Shown one piece after another: positions 1 through 7,949 of a stretch of DNA of 58,604 nt. The notes under the pieces are model-generated. The model made no database searches. It saw nothing but the letters and a program-made list of their open reading frames with translations, and had not been told where the DNA came from. The DNA is taken from contig CALUJC010000020.1 of assembly GCA_944320865.1 (NCBI GenBank), positions 1 through 58,604 of the forward strand. The letters are read 5' to 3'. The number at the start of each line of letters is the position of its first letter. The stretch's first letter is position 1. Position numbers and translations under genes: made by a program. This stretch comes from an uncultured Bacteroides sp. (GTDB lineage: Bacteria; Bacteroidota; Bacteroidia; Bacteroidales; Bacteroidaceae).

Positions 1-95
1 GCGCAATAATCCTCGCTACGGCTTCCATCGGCATTGGTCCCTCTGTTCTCATCAGTCAGGGGCATGCCGCAACTTTGACAAAATTGTTGTTCCAT
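1..95 (-). CDS. Zinc-ribbon domain protein, 5' end only (cut by window edge)
   Basis: Read on the minus strand, an ATG at position 95 opens 31 codons with no stop before the window edge. The peptide starts MEQQFCQSCGMPLTDE and continues to a second cysteine near residue 31 (SEDYC). This Cys-x2-Cys-Gly-Met-Pro-Leu pattern is typical of the 'putative zinc ribbon' family of small bacterial proteins, where the next cysteine pair would follow just beyond the edge. Function within the family is not settled. It is divergent from the gene starting at 822. The overlapping plus-strand reading frame at 75-263 has no recognisable content and is not called. Confidence 0.7.
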   Translation of the reverse strand, partial: MEQQFCQSCGMPLTDENRGTNADGSRSEDYC

Positions 96-821
96 ATACG
101 TTGTCTTATTCAATACCTGTCAGTCCCTTTACAGACGGTTATAAAATGCGAGAGTATGAATGCTTACAAAAGTAGGGGGATTTTTCCAATAATCTCTTAT
201 CTTCTAATGTTTTTCTTTACGGAGAAGTTGAATTTAAGCACATCCTACAAATCAATTCTGTAGATGCGATGTTCAAACCATTTCCCTTTCCTGTTTCTGT
301 CCTCTTCAAACGGCAACGCAGCACTCTCGTCACACGGCACGATGACAAGCTATGCAAGAATGAAAATGTAAACATATTAAAAATCCCGCATTTCCCGTTT
401 CGGAATCCATAAAAGTTTACATAAAAAAAACTGCTAATTCGCTTTTCCTTACAAAAATGGCTCCAAGAAGCATCCGTAACATCTTATAATCCAATATGTT
501 ACCGCAATAAGCATAACCTAACTCCGTACCACCTCCGACTCTCCTCCGATACAAGTCCGACACAAGTCCGATAATCCATCGGCGTATTGGGTCGGAGGTG
601 GACCGTAGAAAATACGGACATGTCCAAAAGGAAATAGGGGGATAATAGCCTTTGAAATGAACATTTTTGTAAATATTCCTTTTTCGCACTAACTTTTGGG
701 AAAGGGATGCTGTCCAAAGTCTAAATGAAAGAGTCGTGCTCTCGTCATGAAACTTTCAAGAAATTAGGCGGATATTCCATAGATTTATTGTAAGTTTGTA
801 CCAAAATCAAAAGAAAAGTTT
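96..821. other. Intergenic region between divergent genes
   Basis: No convincing gene is seen here. Positions 96-520 are AT-rich and show no feature I can name. Positions 523-625 hold a phased repeat array listed separately. The last 35 bases before the gene at 822 contain TAAGTTTG at 791-798, a match to the Bacteroides -7 element TAnnTTTG, but I do not see a clean TTTG 19-20 bp upstream, so the promoter is only suggested. Confidence 0.5.
523..625. repeat. 11-bp phased inverted array (TCCG arm / CGGA arm)
   Basis: TCCG occurs at 523, 534, 545, 556 and 567, exactly every 11 bp, and the CG step continues at 580. The right arm has CG at 593, 604 and 615, again 11 bp apart, in the complementary sense (CGGA). 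Units alternate TCCGAC and TCCGAT, so a 22-bp super-period is visible. The whole forms a large imperfect palindrome with helically phased half-sites. It sits in the shared upstream region of two divergent genes. Function unknown. Confidence 0.6.
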
Positions 822-1772
822 ATGAACAGAATCACATCTTTATTCGGCATCAGATACCCCATCGTGCAAGGTGGCATGGTGTGGTGTAGTGGCTGGCGCT
901 TGGCATCGGCCGTGAGTAATGCGGGTGGATTGGGCTTATTAGGGGCGGGCTCCATGCACCCCGAAACACTGCGTGAGCATATCCGTAAATGCCGTGAAGC
1001 TACTCATATGCCGTTTGGTGTGAACATTCCGCTGATGTATCCGCAGATAGAAGAAATCATGCAACTGGTGGTGGAAGAACGAGTGCCCATCGTATTTACT
1101 TCTGCCGGGAGTCCCTCCAAGTGGACGGGCTGGTTGAAGGAGCGTGGCATCAAGGTGGCGCACGTCGTTTCGTCTTCTTACTTCGCCCGCAAGGCTGAGG
1201 CCGCTGGCGTGGATGCCGTGGTGGCGGAAGGCTTTGAAGCTGGAGGGCATAACGGGCGCGAAGAAACCACAACGCTTTGCCTCATTCCTGCCGTCCGCGA
1301 GGCGGTGTCTTTGCCTCTCATTGCCGCCGGGGGCATAGCTACGGGGCGTGCCATGCGTGCGGTGGAGGTGTTGGGTGCGGAAGGTGTGCAGATAGGTACC
1401 CGCTTTGCCCTGACAGCAGAGAGTTCGGCGTGCGAGGCCTTCAAGCAGCGTTGCCTTGACTTGAATGAAGGCGACACGATGCTGATGTTGAAGAAACTGG
1501 CTCCTGCCCGGTTGGTGAAAAATGCCTTTAGCGATGCGGTGCATGCGGCCGAGGCCTCCGGTGCCAGTCAAGAGGAGTTGCGTGAATTGCTGGGACGCGG
1601 TCGTGCCAAACGGGGCATCTTCGAGGGTGACTTGGACGAGGGCGAACTGGAAATAGGTCAAATTGCTTCCTTGCTGAAGGGCAAAGGCATACAGCCGGTA
1701 GGGAAGGTAATGGAAGAGTTGGTTGACGAGTATAAAGCAGCTTTGAATGAACCCGGAAATAGCTATTGTTGA
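822..1772 (+). CDS. Nitronate monooxygenase-like FMN oxidoreductase
   Basis: A 316-residue protein of the nitronate monooxygenase / FabK-type flavin enzyme family, which are TIM-barrel FMN proteins. Visible signatures are the N-terminal PIVQGGMVW segment, VSNAGGLGLLGAG near residue 30, the EGFEAGGHNG loop near residue 140, PLIAAGGIATG near 165 and GAEGVQIGTRFA near 190, where the last two form the phosphate-binding part of the FMN site. The length fits a single-domain family member. Family members oxidise alkyl nitronates with O2 or reduce enoyl-ACP; I cannot tell which applies here. The stop lies inside the next gene (26-bp overlap), which implies translational coupling to the regulator. Confidence 0.85.
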   Translation: MNRITSLFGIRYPIVQGGMVWCSGWRLASAVSNAGGLGLLGAGSMHPETLREHIRKCREATHMPFGVNIPLMYPQIEEIMQLVVEERVPIVFTSAGSPSKWTGWLKERGIKVAHVVSSSYFARKAEAAGVDAVVAEGFEAGGHNGREETTTLCLIPAVREAVSLPLIAAGGIATGRAMRAVEVLGAEGVQIGTRFALTAESSACEAFKQRCLDLNEGDTMLMLKKLAPARLVKNAFSDAVHAAEASGASQEELRELLGRGRAKRGIFEGDLDEGELEIGQIASLLKGKGIQPVGKVMEELVDEYKAALNEPGNSYC

Positions 1773-2310
1773 ACCGAATACACTGACAGCCCTTGGCCTG
1801 CGGGGATTGCTGGAAAAGGTAATCCCCCATGCTGTTATCCGCTCATTCCGTTCGTTTTCCGAGCTGACGGACGATACGCCGGACATGTATGTCCATTATT
1901 TCATTTCCTCACAGATATACTTTGAACATGCGGCGTTCTTTCTGGAGCGTCGTCCCAAAACTATTGTATTGTCCAATGGTTCTGCTCCGGTATTGCCGGC
2001 GGGCATTCCTGCGCTGGATATATGTCAGGACGAAAAAAAACTGGTGAAGAGCATTTGCCAGTTGCATCAGCATGGGCATCCTCATGCTCATGCTGGAGAG
2101 ACACCGGCGCTTTCTGCCCGTGAGATAGAGGTGCTGGTGTTGATAGCCAAGGGATTGATGAACAAAGAAATTGCCGGGAAGTTGAACATCAGTCTGACCA
2201 CGGTGATATCCCATCGGAAAAATATTGTAGATAAGCTGGGCATCAAGTCGGCATCGGGGCTTGCCATTTATGCGGTGATGCAGGGGTATGTGGAGGCCGA
2301 TAGCATCTGA
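1747..2310 (+). CDS. LuxR-type transcriptional regulator with degenerate receiver
   Basis: A 187-residue response-regulator-like protein. Residues about 118-180 are a clear LuxR/NarL helix-turn-helix (LSAREIEVLVLIAKGLMNKE, then TTVISHRKNI). Residues 1-105 have receiver-like order (IAIVEPNTLTALGLRGLLE, later KTIVLSNGS), but I find no acidic pair after strand 1 and no aspartate at the expected phosphorylation site; the corresponding segment reads VHYFISSQIY. The linker near residues 102-113 is histidine-rich (HQHGHPHAHA). It overlaps the upstream flavoenzyme gene by 26 bp and lies 78 bp before a TonB receptor, so it probably regulates that receptor. A metal- or ligand-sensing role for the linker is my inference only. 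Confidence 0.85.
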   Translation: MNPEIAIVEPNTLTALGLRGLLEKVIPHAVIRSFRSFSELTDDTPDMYVHYFISSQIYFEHAAFFLERRPKTIVLSNGSAPVLPAGIPALDICQDEKKLVKSICQLHQHGHPHAHAGETPALSAREIEVLVLIAKGLMNKEIAGKLNISLTTVISHRKNIVDKLGIKSASGLAIYAVMQGYVEADSI

Positions 2311-2388
2311 TTTTCCTCATTTATTAGGATTGCACGGATGAAACTTTTCGGCTTACTTTGCAGGCCGAATTGAAAATAATCTTTTTGC

Positions 2389-4785
2389 ATGAATAAGATA
2401 TTCTTGTTGATTTTCCTTGCCTGTGCCGTATGTGGCGGTTTGTATGCAGAGGAAGCTGATACCCTGCGAGTGGTAGATATAGAAGAAGTAGTGGTCATTG
2501 CCAGCCCGAAGGAAAACCTTAAGTTGCGCGAACAGCCGGCATCGTCCACCATCCTTTCGCAACAAGAAATGCAGGCTGCGCAAGTACAATCCATCAAGCA
2601 ACTCACAGGCGTGGTGCCCAATCTGTTTATCCCCGATTACGGGTCGCGCCTCACCACGGCGGTTTATATACGGGGGGTGGGGTCGCGCATCAATACCCCG
2701 TCAGTGGGGTTGTATGTGGATAATATTCCTTATATAGACAAGTCCGCTTTCGATTTCAGCTATGCCGATGTAGAGCGAATAGATGTGCTTCGTGGTCCAC
2801 AAGGCACACTCTATGGCCGTAATGCCATGGGTGGGCTGATAAAAGTACATACAAAGTCTCCCTTCACTTACCAGGGCACCGACTTGCGGCTGGGGGCCGG
2901 TACGTATAATGCATACAAAGCTTCGGTGACCCATTATCACCGCATATCTGAACACTTTGCCTTCTCGGCGGGCGGTTTCTACGATTATCAGGGCGGTTTC
3001 TTCCGCAACAGTTTCCGTAACGGCGAGCGTGTGGACCGCAGCCGTTCGGCCGGCGGGAGGATGCGTGCCATTTGGTTGCCGGGAAGCAACTGGAAGGTTG
3101 ATGTCACCTTGAATTATGAGTATGGCGACCAAGGCGGATATCCGTATCAGTATCTGGGTGCCCTCGACCCTGCCACGCAGCTGGAAGAACTTGCGCCTTA
3201 CATTGGGAAGATTGCCAATGACGAGCAAGGCAGCTATCGGCGCAGCCTGCTGAACGGGGGGCTGAATCTGGAATACCAGGCACAATGCTTTACCCTCAGT
3301 GCGGTTACCGGATACCAGCATTTGCGCGACCGTATGTTCCTTGACCAGGACTTTTCGCCTAATAATTTGTTTAATATCACGCAGAAACAGCGCATGCACA
3401 CGCTGTCCGAGGAAATTGTGCTCAAGTCCAAGCCCGGGAGAAGGTGGCAGTGGACAACCGGTGCCTTCGGGTTCTATCAATGGCTGCACACCGACGGCCC
3501 TGTAGACTTCCACCGGCAAGGTATTACGGACGTCATAGAAGGCAATGTCAACACCGTGTTCGATGGCCTGTCTGCTCAAGGCGCGCCCAGCATGCACCTC
3601 TCCATCAACAACGAAAGCCTCTACATCGGCGGCAACTTTGATACGCCCACACTTAGTGCCGCGCTTTTCCACCAATCTACTCTCAACGATTTGCTGGGAG
3701 TGGAAGGGCTTTCGGCTACCGTAGGGTTGAGGCTCGATTATGAGAAAATGTGGATGGACTACCGTTCCGTTTCCGATCCGGCGGATTTTGCTTTCCGCAT
3801 GACCGTCAACATGCCCGGCATGCCCTTTCCTGTCACGGTGGAGAATGCCGCGCCGCTTCGTGCTTCGACTTCCTACATAGGCAGCCGTTCGACAGACTAT
3901 GTGCAGCTGCTGCCCAAGTTTGCCTTGCGCTACGAATGGGCTGCCGGCAATAACGTTTACCTTTCCGCCGCGCGCGGATACCGTTCCGGAGGGTATAACA
4001 TCCAGATGTTCTCCGACCTGGCCACCTCGGCCCTGCGCAACGCCATGATGGACGCTATAGCCGCCGATGACAACTTCAGCCGCTACGCCCAGATGATAGC
4101 CCAGATGAAGGTGGCCGACCCCGATGTGGATGCTGCCACCCGCTACAGGCCCGAGTATGCCTGGAGCTATGAGGCCGGCGCACATCTTACGTTGGCCGAC
4201 GGGAGGCTGCAGGCCGATGTCTCGGCCTTCGTGATGGACACGCGCGACCAGCAGATTTCCCGCTTCTCCGACCAGGGGCTGGGCCGTGTCACCGTCAACG
4301 CCGGGCGCAGCCGCAGCCTGGGCATGGAGGCCGCCCTGCGTGCCGCGCTGACCGACCACCTTACCCTGTCGGCCGGATACGGCTACACGCATGCCACCTT
4401 TACCGACTACCGGACAGGCGATGAGGCTGATGCGGACTACAACGGGCACTTCGTTCCCTTCGTCCCCCGCCACACGCTCAATGCCGCCCTTGCCTGCGTG
4501 TTCCCTCTCAGTCCCTCGGCCTGGCTGGACGACATCCGCCTCGATGTGAACTGCACAGGTGCAGGGCGTATCTACTGGACTGAGCAGAACATGGCCAGCC
4601 AGCCCTTCTATGCCACGCTGAACGGGCGGGTCAGCTTCCGCCGTGGAGCCGTGCAGGCCGACCTGTGGTTGCGCAATGCCCTCAACACCGACTACACCGC
4701 CTTTTACTTCGAGAGCCTCGGCAATGCCTTCCGCCAGCAGGGCCGGCTCTTGCAGGCTGGCGTGGAACTGCGCATCCGATTCTGA
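2389..4785 (+). CDS. TonB-dependent outer-membrane receptor
   Basis: A 798-residue TonB-dependent receptor. A signal peptide covers about residues 1-20 and is followed by a TonB-box-like stretch (VVDIEEVVVIA). The plug domain comes next, with the conserved VERIDVLRGPQGTLYGRNAM segment near residue 125 and a glycine-rich turn (GGLIKVHTKSP). The rest is a beta-barrel rich in aromatic and alternating residues, ending in LRIRF with the terminal Phe typical of outer-membrane barrels. There is no N-terminal carboxypeptidase-like domain, so it is a siderophore/cobalamin/haem-type receptor rather than SusC. The substrate is unknown. It is probably controlled by the LuxR-type gene just upstream. Its 3' end is the source of the relic at 11389-11454. 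Confidence 0.9.
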   Translation: MNKIFLLIFLACAVCGGLYAEEADTLRVVDIEEVVVIASPKENLKLREQPASSTILSQQEMQAAQVQSIKQLTGVVPNLFIPDYGSRLTTAVYIRGVGSRINTPSVGLYVDNIPYIDKSAFDFSYADVERIDVLRGPQGTLYGRNAMGGLIKVHTKSPFTYQGTDLRLGAGTYNAYKASVTHYHRISEHFAFSAGGFYDYQGGFFRNSFRNGERVDRSRSAGGRMRAIWLPGSNWKVDVTLNYEYGDQGGYPYQYLGALDPATQLEELAPYIGKIANDEQGSYRRSLLNGGLNLEYQAQCFTLSAVTGYQHLRDRMFLDQDFSPNNLFNITQKQRMHTLSEEIVLKSKPGRRWQWTTGAFGFYQWLHTDGPVDFHRQGITDVIEGNVNTVFDGLSAQGAPSMHLSINNESLYIGGNFDTPTLSAALFHQSTLNDLLGVEGLSATVGLRLDYEKMWMDYRSVSDPADFAFRMTVNMPGMPFPVTVENAAPLRASTSYIGSRSTDYVQLLPKFALRYEWAAGNNVYLSAARGYRSGGYNIQMFSDLATSALRNAMMDAIAADDNFSRYAQMIAQMKVADPDVDAATRYRPEYAWSYEAGAHLTLADGRLQADVSAFVMDTRDQQISRFSDQGLGRVTVNAGRSRSLGMEAALRAALTDHLTLSAGYGYTHATFTDYRTGDEADADYNGHFVPFVPRHTLNAALACVFPLSPSAWLDDIRLDVNCTGAGRIYWTEQNMASQPFYATLNGRVSFRRGAVQADLWLRNALNTDYTAFYFESLGNAFRQQGRLLQAGVELRIRF

Positions 4786-4975
4786 TTCAGTCGCTTACCA
4801 CTTTATTTTTTCTTCACTAAAAATAAAGTGTTACTTTACTAGGAGTAAAGCATTACTTTAGCCCTGGTAAAGCACTGCTTTATTCTTAGTAAAGTAACGT
4901 TGTGTCACGAAGGTGCCGGACAGTTTATTCGTTGACAGCTTCGCACCGGGGGCAGACTCCTTTGCGGAGCAAATA
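4720..4975. repeat. Left copy of 256-bp direct repeat flanking the SusCD cassette
   Basis: This segment aligns without gaps to 11389-11644 at a constant offset of 6669. It contains the last 22 codons of the TonB receptor, a four-unit hairpin array and the last codons of a zinc-ribbon gene. Positions 4801-4860 are identical to 11470-11529 over all 60 bases; the flanking coding remnants are more diverged. Each copy keeps one flanking gene whole: here the TonB receptor is intact and the zinc-ribbon end is a relic. Confidence 0.85.
4812..4899. repeat. 22-bp hairpin array (CTTTA/TAAAG), four units
   Basis: TAAAG occurs at 4824, 4846, 4868 and 4890 and CTTTA at 4834, 4856 and 4878, with a variant CTTCA at 4812. 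Every step is 22 bp. Each unit can fold as CTTTA-N7-TAAAG. A separate 11-bp stem (ACTTTATTTTT with AAAAATAAAGT, 4800-4829) precedes it. Because the array lies between convergent genes and yields stem-loops on both strands, it may act as a bidirectional terminator. Its strict pitch also fits the other phased arrays in this window. Confidence 0.7.
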
Positions 4976-4981
4976 CAATCC
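4925..4981 (-). pseudogene. Relic of the C-terminal end of a zinc-ribbon protein
   Basis: On the minus strand this stretch reads LLRKGVCPRCEAVNE followed by a stop, matching LLRKGICPRCGAVNE at the end of the intact gene at 11594. No upstream coding sequence survives; the reading continues directly into the phosphoesterase region. It marks the ancestral neighbour of the TonB receptor before the SusCD cassette was placed between them. Confidence 0.75.
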
Positions 4982-4999
4982 GGGTATGAGCGGATATGG

Positions 5000-6406
5000 T
5001 TATAACCGGATGGTTTCCGTATACATGTTTCCGAAACGGTCGGTGACCTCTATGCGCACTTCTTTGGCGCCTTCCGAGGGGATGGCGGAGAAGTAGTGGT
5101 TGGTGCGTGCCGGGGTGTAGTCGGCCACGGCGCGGCGCCCGTCCAGGTGTGCCAGGTAGTCGGGGTCGTAGGAGTAGAACTGGGACATGTCGCCCATAAA
5201 CTTGCCGTCCTGGTACCAGCGGATGCGCCAGGCTTCGTCCCAGTTCCATACTTTGGCTACAATGGCCTCGGGGCGGTCCATCACTCGCCCTTTGGGGTAG
5301 ACTTTGAACTGGTAGTTGCGGTCTTTGCCGGTGGCCTTGTAGTACCAGGAGATTTTTGAGCCGTTGCCCTCGAATACTTGGTAGCCGTTGGGCGAGCCGT
5401 CGGAGCCGGTATCCCCGTTCCACCACGTGCCGCACACGGCTCCCAGGTTGTGCTCCATGATGTCTGCGCCGATGTCAGTGTTGGCGTTGCGGTGGAAGTG
5501 GCCTGAGATGATGGTGGCTTGGAACTTGTTCATCAGCATCTGTTTCAGCTTTTCCCCGCCTTCAATCAAGGGGCGTTCGGAGGCAGGCTTCAGCGGGGCG
5601 TGCATGGCCACCACCACTTGCTTGTCTTGTTGCAGCACGCAGTTCAGCAGCAGTTGCAGCCAGTTCATCTGGTCTTCTATCTCCAGCGTGGTGCGGTATT
5701 TCTTGTTGCCGGCATAGACCATGTTGTTCAGCACGATGTAGTACACGTCGCCCAGCTGAAACGCGTAGTACAGGGGGCCGAAATTCTTCTTGTAGATGTG
5801 CGCGAAGTCGGCATCGGGCTCCGGGCTGAGGTATTTGTCGAAATCATGGTTGCCGATGACGGGGTAGATGGGTATTCCCAGCCGGCGGGCAAACTCCTTG
5901 TAGGCGTCGTTTTGCACATACACGTCCCAAGAGATGTCGCCCAGTACGATGCCGGCAGTCTGCACGTCTTTGTATTGGGCCAATGTAGCCTGCATGTCCG
6001 GCAGGGTCTCCGTCATCAGCCGTCGGGTGTCGTGCCCGGTGTCCAGCTGCGTGTCTGCCATGGTAATCATGGCAAACCGGTCGGGGTCGCCCTTCATGGG
6101 TTTCAGGTCGAAGTCGTATGCCTCTTTATTGGCCTCTATGCGCTGGTAGAATTGGGGCACTCCGCTGCTGAAGTCGGCGACGTATCCTTTAGGGGTGAGT
6201 ATGTAGACGAATTCGGCTTTTTCGTTCAGTTCGATGGAGTAATAGCCTTTGTTGTCGGTGACGGCAAAGGTGAAGCCGTCTGTCACCAACACTTCGCCCA
6301 GGGCTTTGCCGTCGGCTTTGATGCTGCCGCTCACGGTTTCCGCCCGGCCGGTCATGGCCACCAGCAGCAGGCAGAGCGTGGCGAGCAATTTATGTTTCTT
6401 GTTCAT
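5000..6406 (-). CDS. Calcineurin-like metallophosphoesterase, secreted
   Basis: A 468-residue protein with a Sec signal peptide (about residues 1-22, ending in GRA). Its three-part layout is known from Bacteroidetes phosphoesterases: an N-terminal beta-sandwich (about 23-105), a catalytic calcineurin fold (about 108-310) and a C-terminal beta domain. The metal-site motifs are ADTQLD (in place of the usual DxH), GDISWD, GNHDFD, AMHAPL and GHFHRN. It is the third gene of a minus-strand operon behind SusC and SusD (46 bp after SusD), so it probably acts on a phosphorylated ligand captured by that transporter in the periplasm or at the cell surface. The ligand itself is not evident. Confidence 0.88.
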   Translation of the reverse strand: MNKKHKLLATLCLLLVAMTGRAETVSGSIKADGKALGEVLVTDGFTFAVTDNKGYYSIELNEKAEFVYILTPKGYVADFSSGVPQFYQRIEANKEAYDFDLKPMKGDPDRFAMITMADTQLDTGHDTRRLMTETLPDMQATLAQYKDVQTAGIVLGDISWDVYVQNDAYKEFARRLGIPIYPVIGNHDFDKYLSPEPDADFAHIYKKNFGPLYYAFQLGDVYYIVLNNMVYAGNKKYRTTLEIEDQMNWLQLLLNCVLQQDKQVVVAMHAPLKPASERPLIEGGEKLKQMLMNKFQATIISGHFHRNANTDIGADIMEHNLGAVCGTWWNGDTGSDGSPNGYQVFEGNGSKISWYYKATGKDRNYQFKVYPKGRVMDRPEAIVAKVWNWDEAWRIRWYQDGKFMGDMSQFYSYDPDYLAHLDGRRAVADYTPARTNHYFSAIPSEGAKEVRIEVTDRFGNMYTETIRL

Positions 6407-6452
6407 TCTTATTGTTATGTTTTTGAGTTCAGTATTTCTGTTGTCATTTATG

Positions 6453-7913
6453 TCACTCCCACCACAATTCGGTGTTGATGTTGTCTTCCCCGCCGTGGCG
6501 GTTGATGGCTTCTTCGTAGTTGGCTGTGTTCAAGGCCTGCTCGTCCGAGGGGTAGTAGAAGCGCGAGGGAATTTCTCCGGCGGCTGTGGGGTTGCGGTTG
6601 TCTATGATGTCGTCTTGCTGCGGCAGCCCGGTGCGCAGGAAGTCGAACCACGACTCATAGCCTACCATGAAGAGCGACATCCACTTTTGCAGCATGATTT
6701 GCTGCAATGCCTGGGTGGCGTCGAAGGCGATGCCCGGTTGTTGCAGGTACTCATCCGTCAGCGTCACGCCGTAGTATTCCATAGAAAGGCGTATGCCGTC
6801 TTCATACAGGGTTTGCATGTCGCCTGCGGCATAGCCTCGGGCGATGGCTTCCGCCTGTAGGAACTTCACCTCTGAGCAGTTCATCAGTATGGCGCTGCAG
6901 GCATCGGGGGCATCGCGGTAATAACTGCCCAGCATGGATACGTCGGCTTGCGAATAGCCGATGTTGGTCAGGGTGGTCGACGAGCAGGCAGCCAGTACGC
7001 CATTGTATTCGGCTGTGCCCTCCAGTGCGGAGTTGGTGGTGGGGGCAAACCATACGGGGATGCGCGGGTCGGCATATTGCGACCACATGCGGGCCATCTC
7101 TGTACTCATGCGGGTGTATTCAAAGTTTCCGGCACGCATGTCGTAGATGGGGCACCGGTTGGGGGCACCGCTCAGGAAGGGCAGCAGCATGTTGTCTTCG
7201 TTGGCATCCATGAGCGGCAGCGCCATGACGGCGGCAATCTCTCCCTTGATGTCCAATGCCGACTCTCCGATGCGGTTGCTGATGCGCATAAGGTAGCGCA
7301 GCCGCAGCGAGTTGCCGAATTTGCGCCAGCGCAGGCGGTCGCCCCCATAGACCAGGTCGGAAGGGATGACGTCGTTGCTGGTGCTCAGCATTTCTTCGGC
7401 TTGCTTCAGCAAGTCTATGATGCCGTTGTCGGCAGTGTAGATATCTTCCTGGGTGTCGTAGGCTGGGGTGATGTTGTTTCCTCCTTGGGTTGCTTCAAAG
7501 TAAGGCACATCGCCCCACAGGTCGGTGAGCTGGGCAATGGCGAAAGCTTTCCAGATGAGGGCAATGGCTTGACAGGAAGGTTGCCCGTTTTTCCCGGCCA
7601 CGTTGTACATGTCTTGAATGTCGTTGAGCTGCAGGTAGTAGCGGCTCCAGGTGCTTTCGTTGGTGCCGAAGGCGTATTGCTCCGTTTCGTTGTAATTGGT
7701 GCGCGACAACTGGTGTGCCAATGCAGCGCCGTTGCCGTAGTTGAATTGGTCCATGATGAAGGTGTGCATGATGGGGAGCAGCAGCAGGTCTGCCGTTACT
7801 TCCGTGGGATTGTTCCGGTCGGTATTGATAGAGCCGAAGTCGGATGTACAGCCGGACAAGGCAAGAGTGGCGCACAGGCCGGCTGTGAAGAAAGTTTTGC
7901 TGAAATTATTCAT
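6453..7913 (-). CDS. SusD/RagB-type nutrient-binding lipoprotein (SusD-like_2 group)
   Basis: A 486-residue surface lipoprotein. The lipobox LALSGC places the acylated cysteine at residue 22. The N-terminal NTDRNNPTEVTADLLLLPIM pattern and the repeated helical segments (ALIWKAFAIAQLTDLWGDVP) match the SusD-like_2 branch rather than classical starch SusD. It partners the SusC homologue encoded 36 bp upstream and forms the lid of the import complex. Late segments such as LRYLMRISNR and the C-terminal NRNPTAAGEIPSRFYYPSDE are typical of the group. No sigma/anti-sigma pair is next to this operon. Confidence 0.92.
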   Translation of the reverse strand: MNNFSKTFFTAGLCATLALSGCTSDFGSINTDRNNPTEVTADLLLLPIMHTFIMDQFNYGNGAALAHQLSRTNYNETEQYAFGTNESTWSRYYLQLNDIQDMYNVAGKNGQPSCQAIALIWKAFAIAQLTDLWGDVPYFEATQGGNNITPAYDTQEDIYTADNGIIDLLKQAEEMLSTSNDVIPSDLVYGGDRLRWRKFGNSLRLRYLMRISNRIGESALDIKGEIAAVMALPLMDANEDNMLLPFLSGAPNRCPIYDMRAGNFEYTRMSTEMARMWSQYADPRIPVWFAPTTNSALEGTAEYNGVLAACSSTTLTNIGYSQADVSMLGSYYRDAPDACSAILMNCSEVKFLQAEAIARGYAAGDMQTLYEDGIRLSMEYYGVTLTDEYLQQPGIAFDATQALQQIMLQKWMSLFMVGYESWFDFLRTGLPQQDDIIDNRNPTAAGEIPSRFYYPSDEQALNTANYEEAINRHGGEDNINTELWWE

Positions 7914-7949
7914 AGTCGATGTATAATGCTGTTTTTTGAATGAATGCTT

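Noticed and set aside
75-263. Plus-strand 62-codon reading frame
   Set aside because: It overlaps the zinc-ribbon gene start on the other strand and has no recognisable domain or start-site support.
2701-4473. 590-codon minus-strand frame opposite the TonB receptor
   Set aside because: Shadow of a GC-rich coding region; composition is biased and no domain is visible, while the plus strand encodes a clear receptor.
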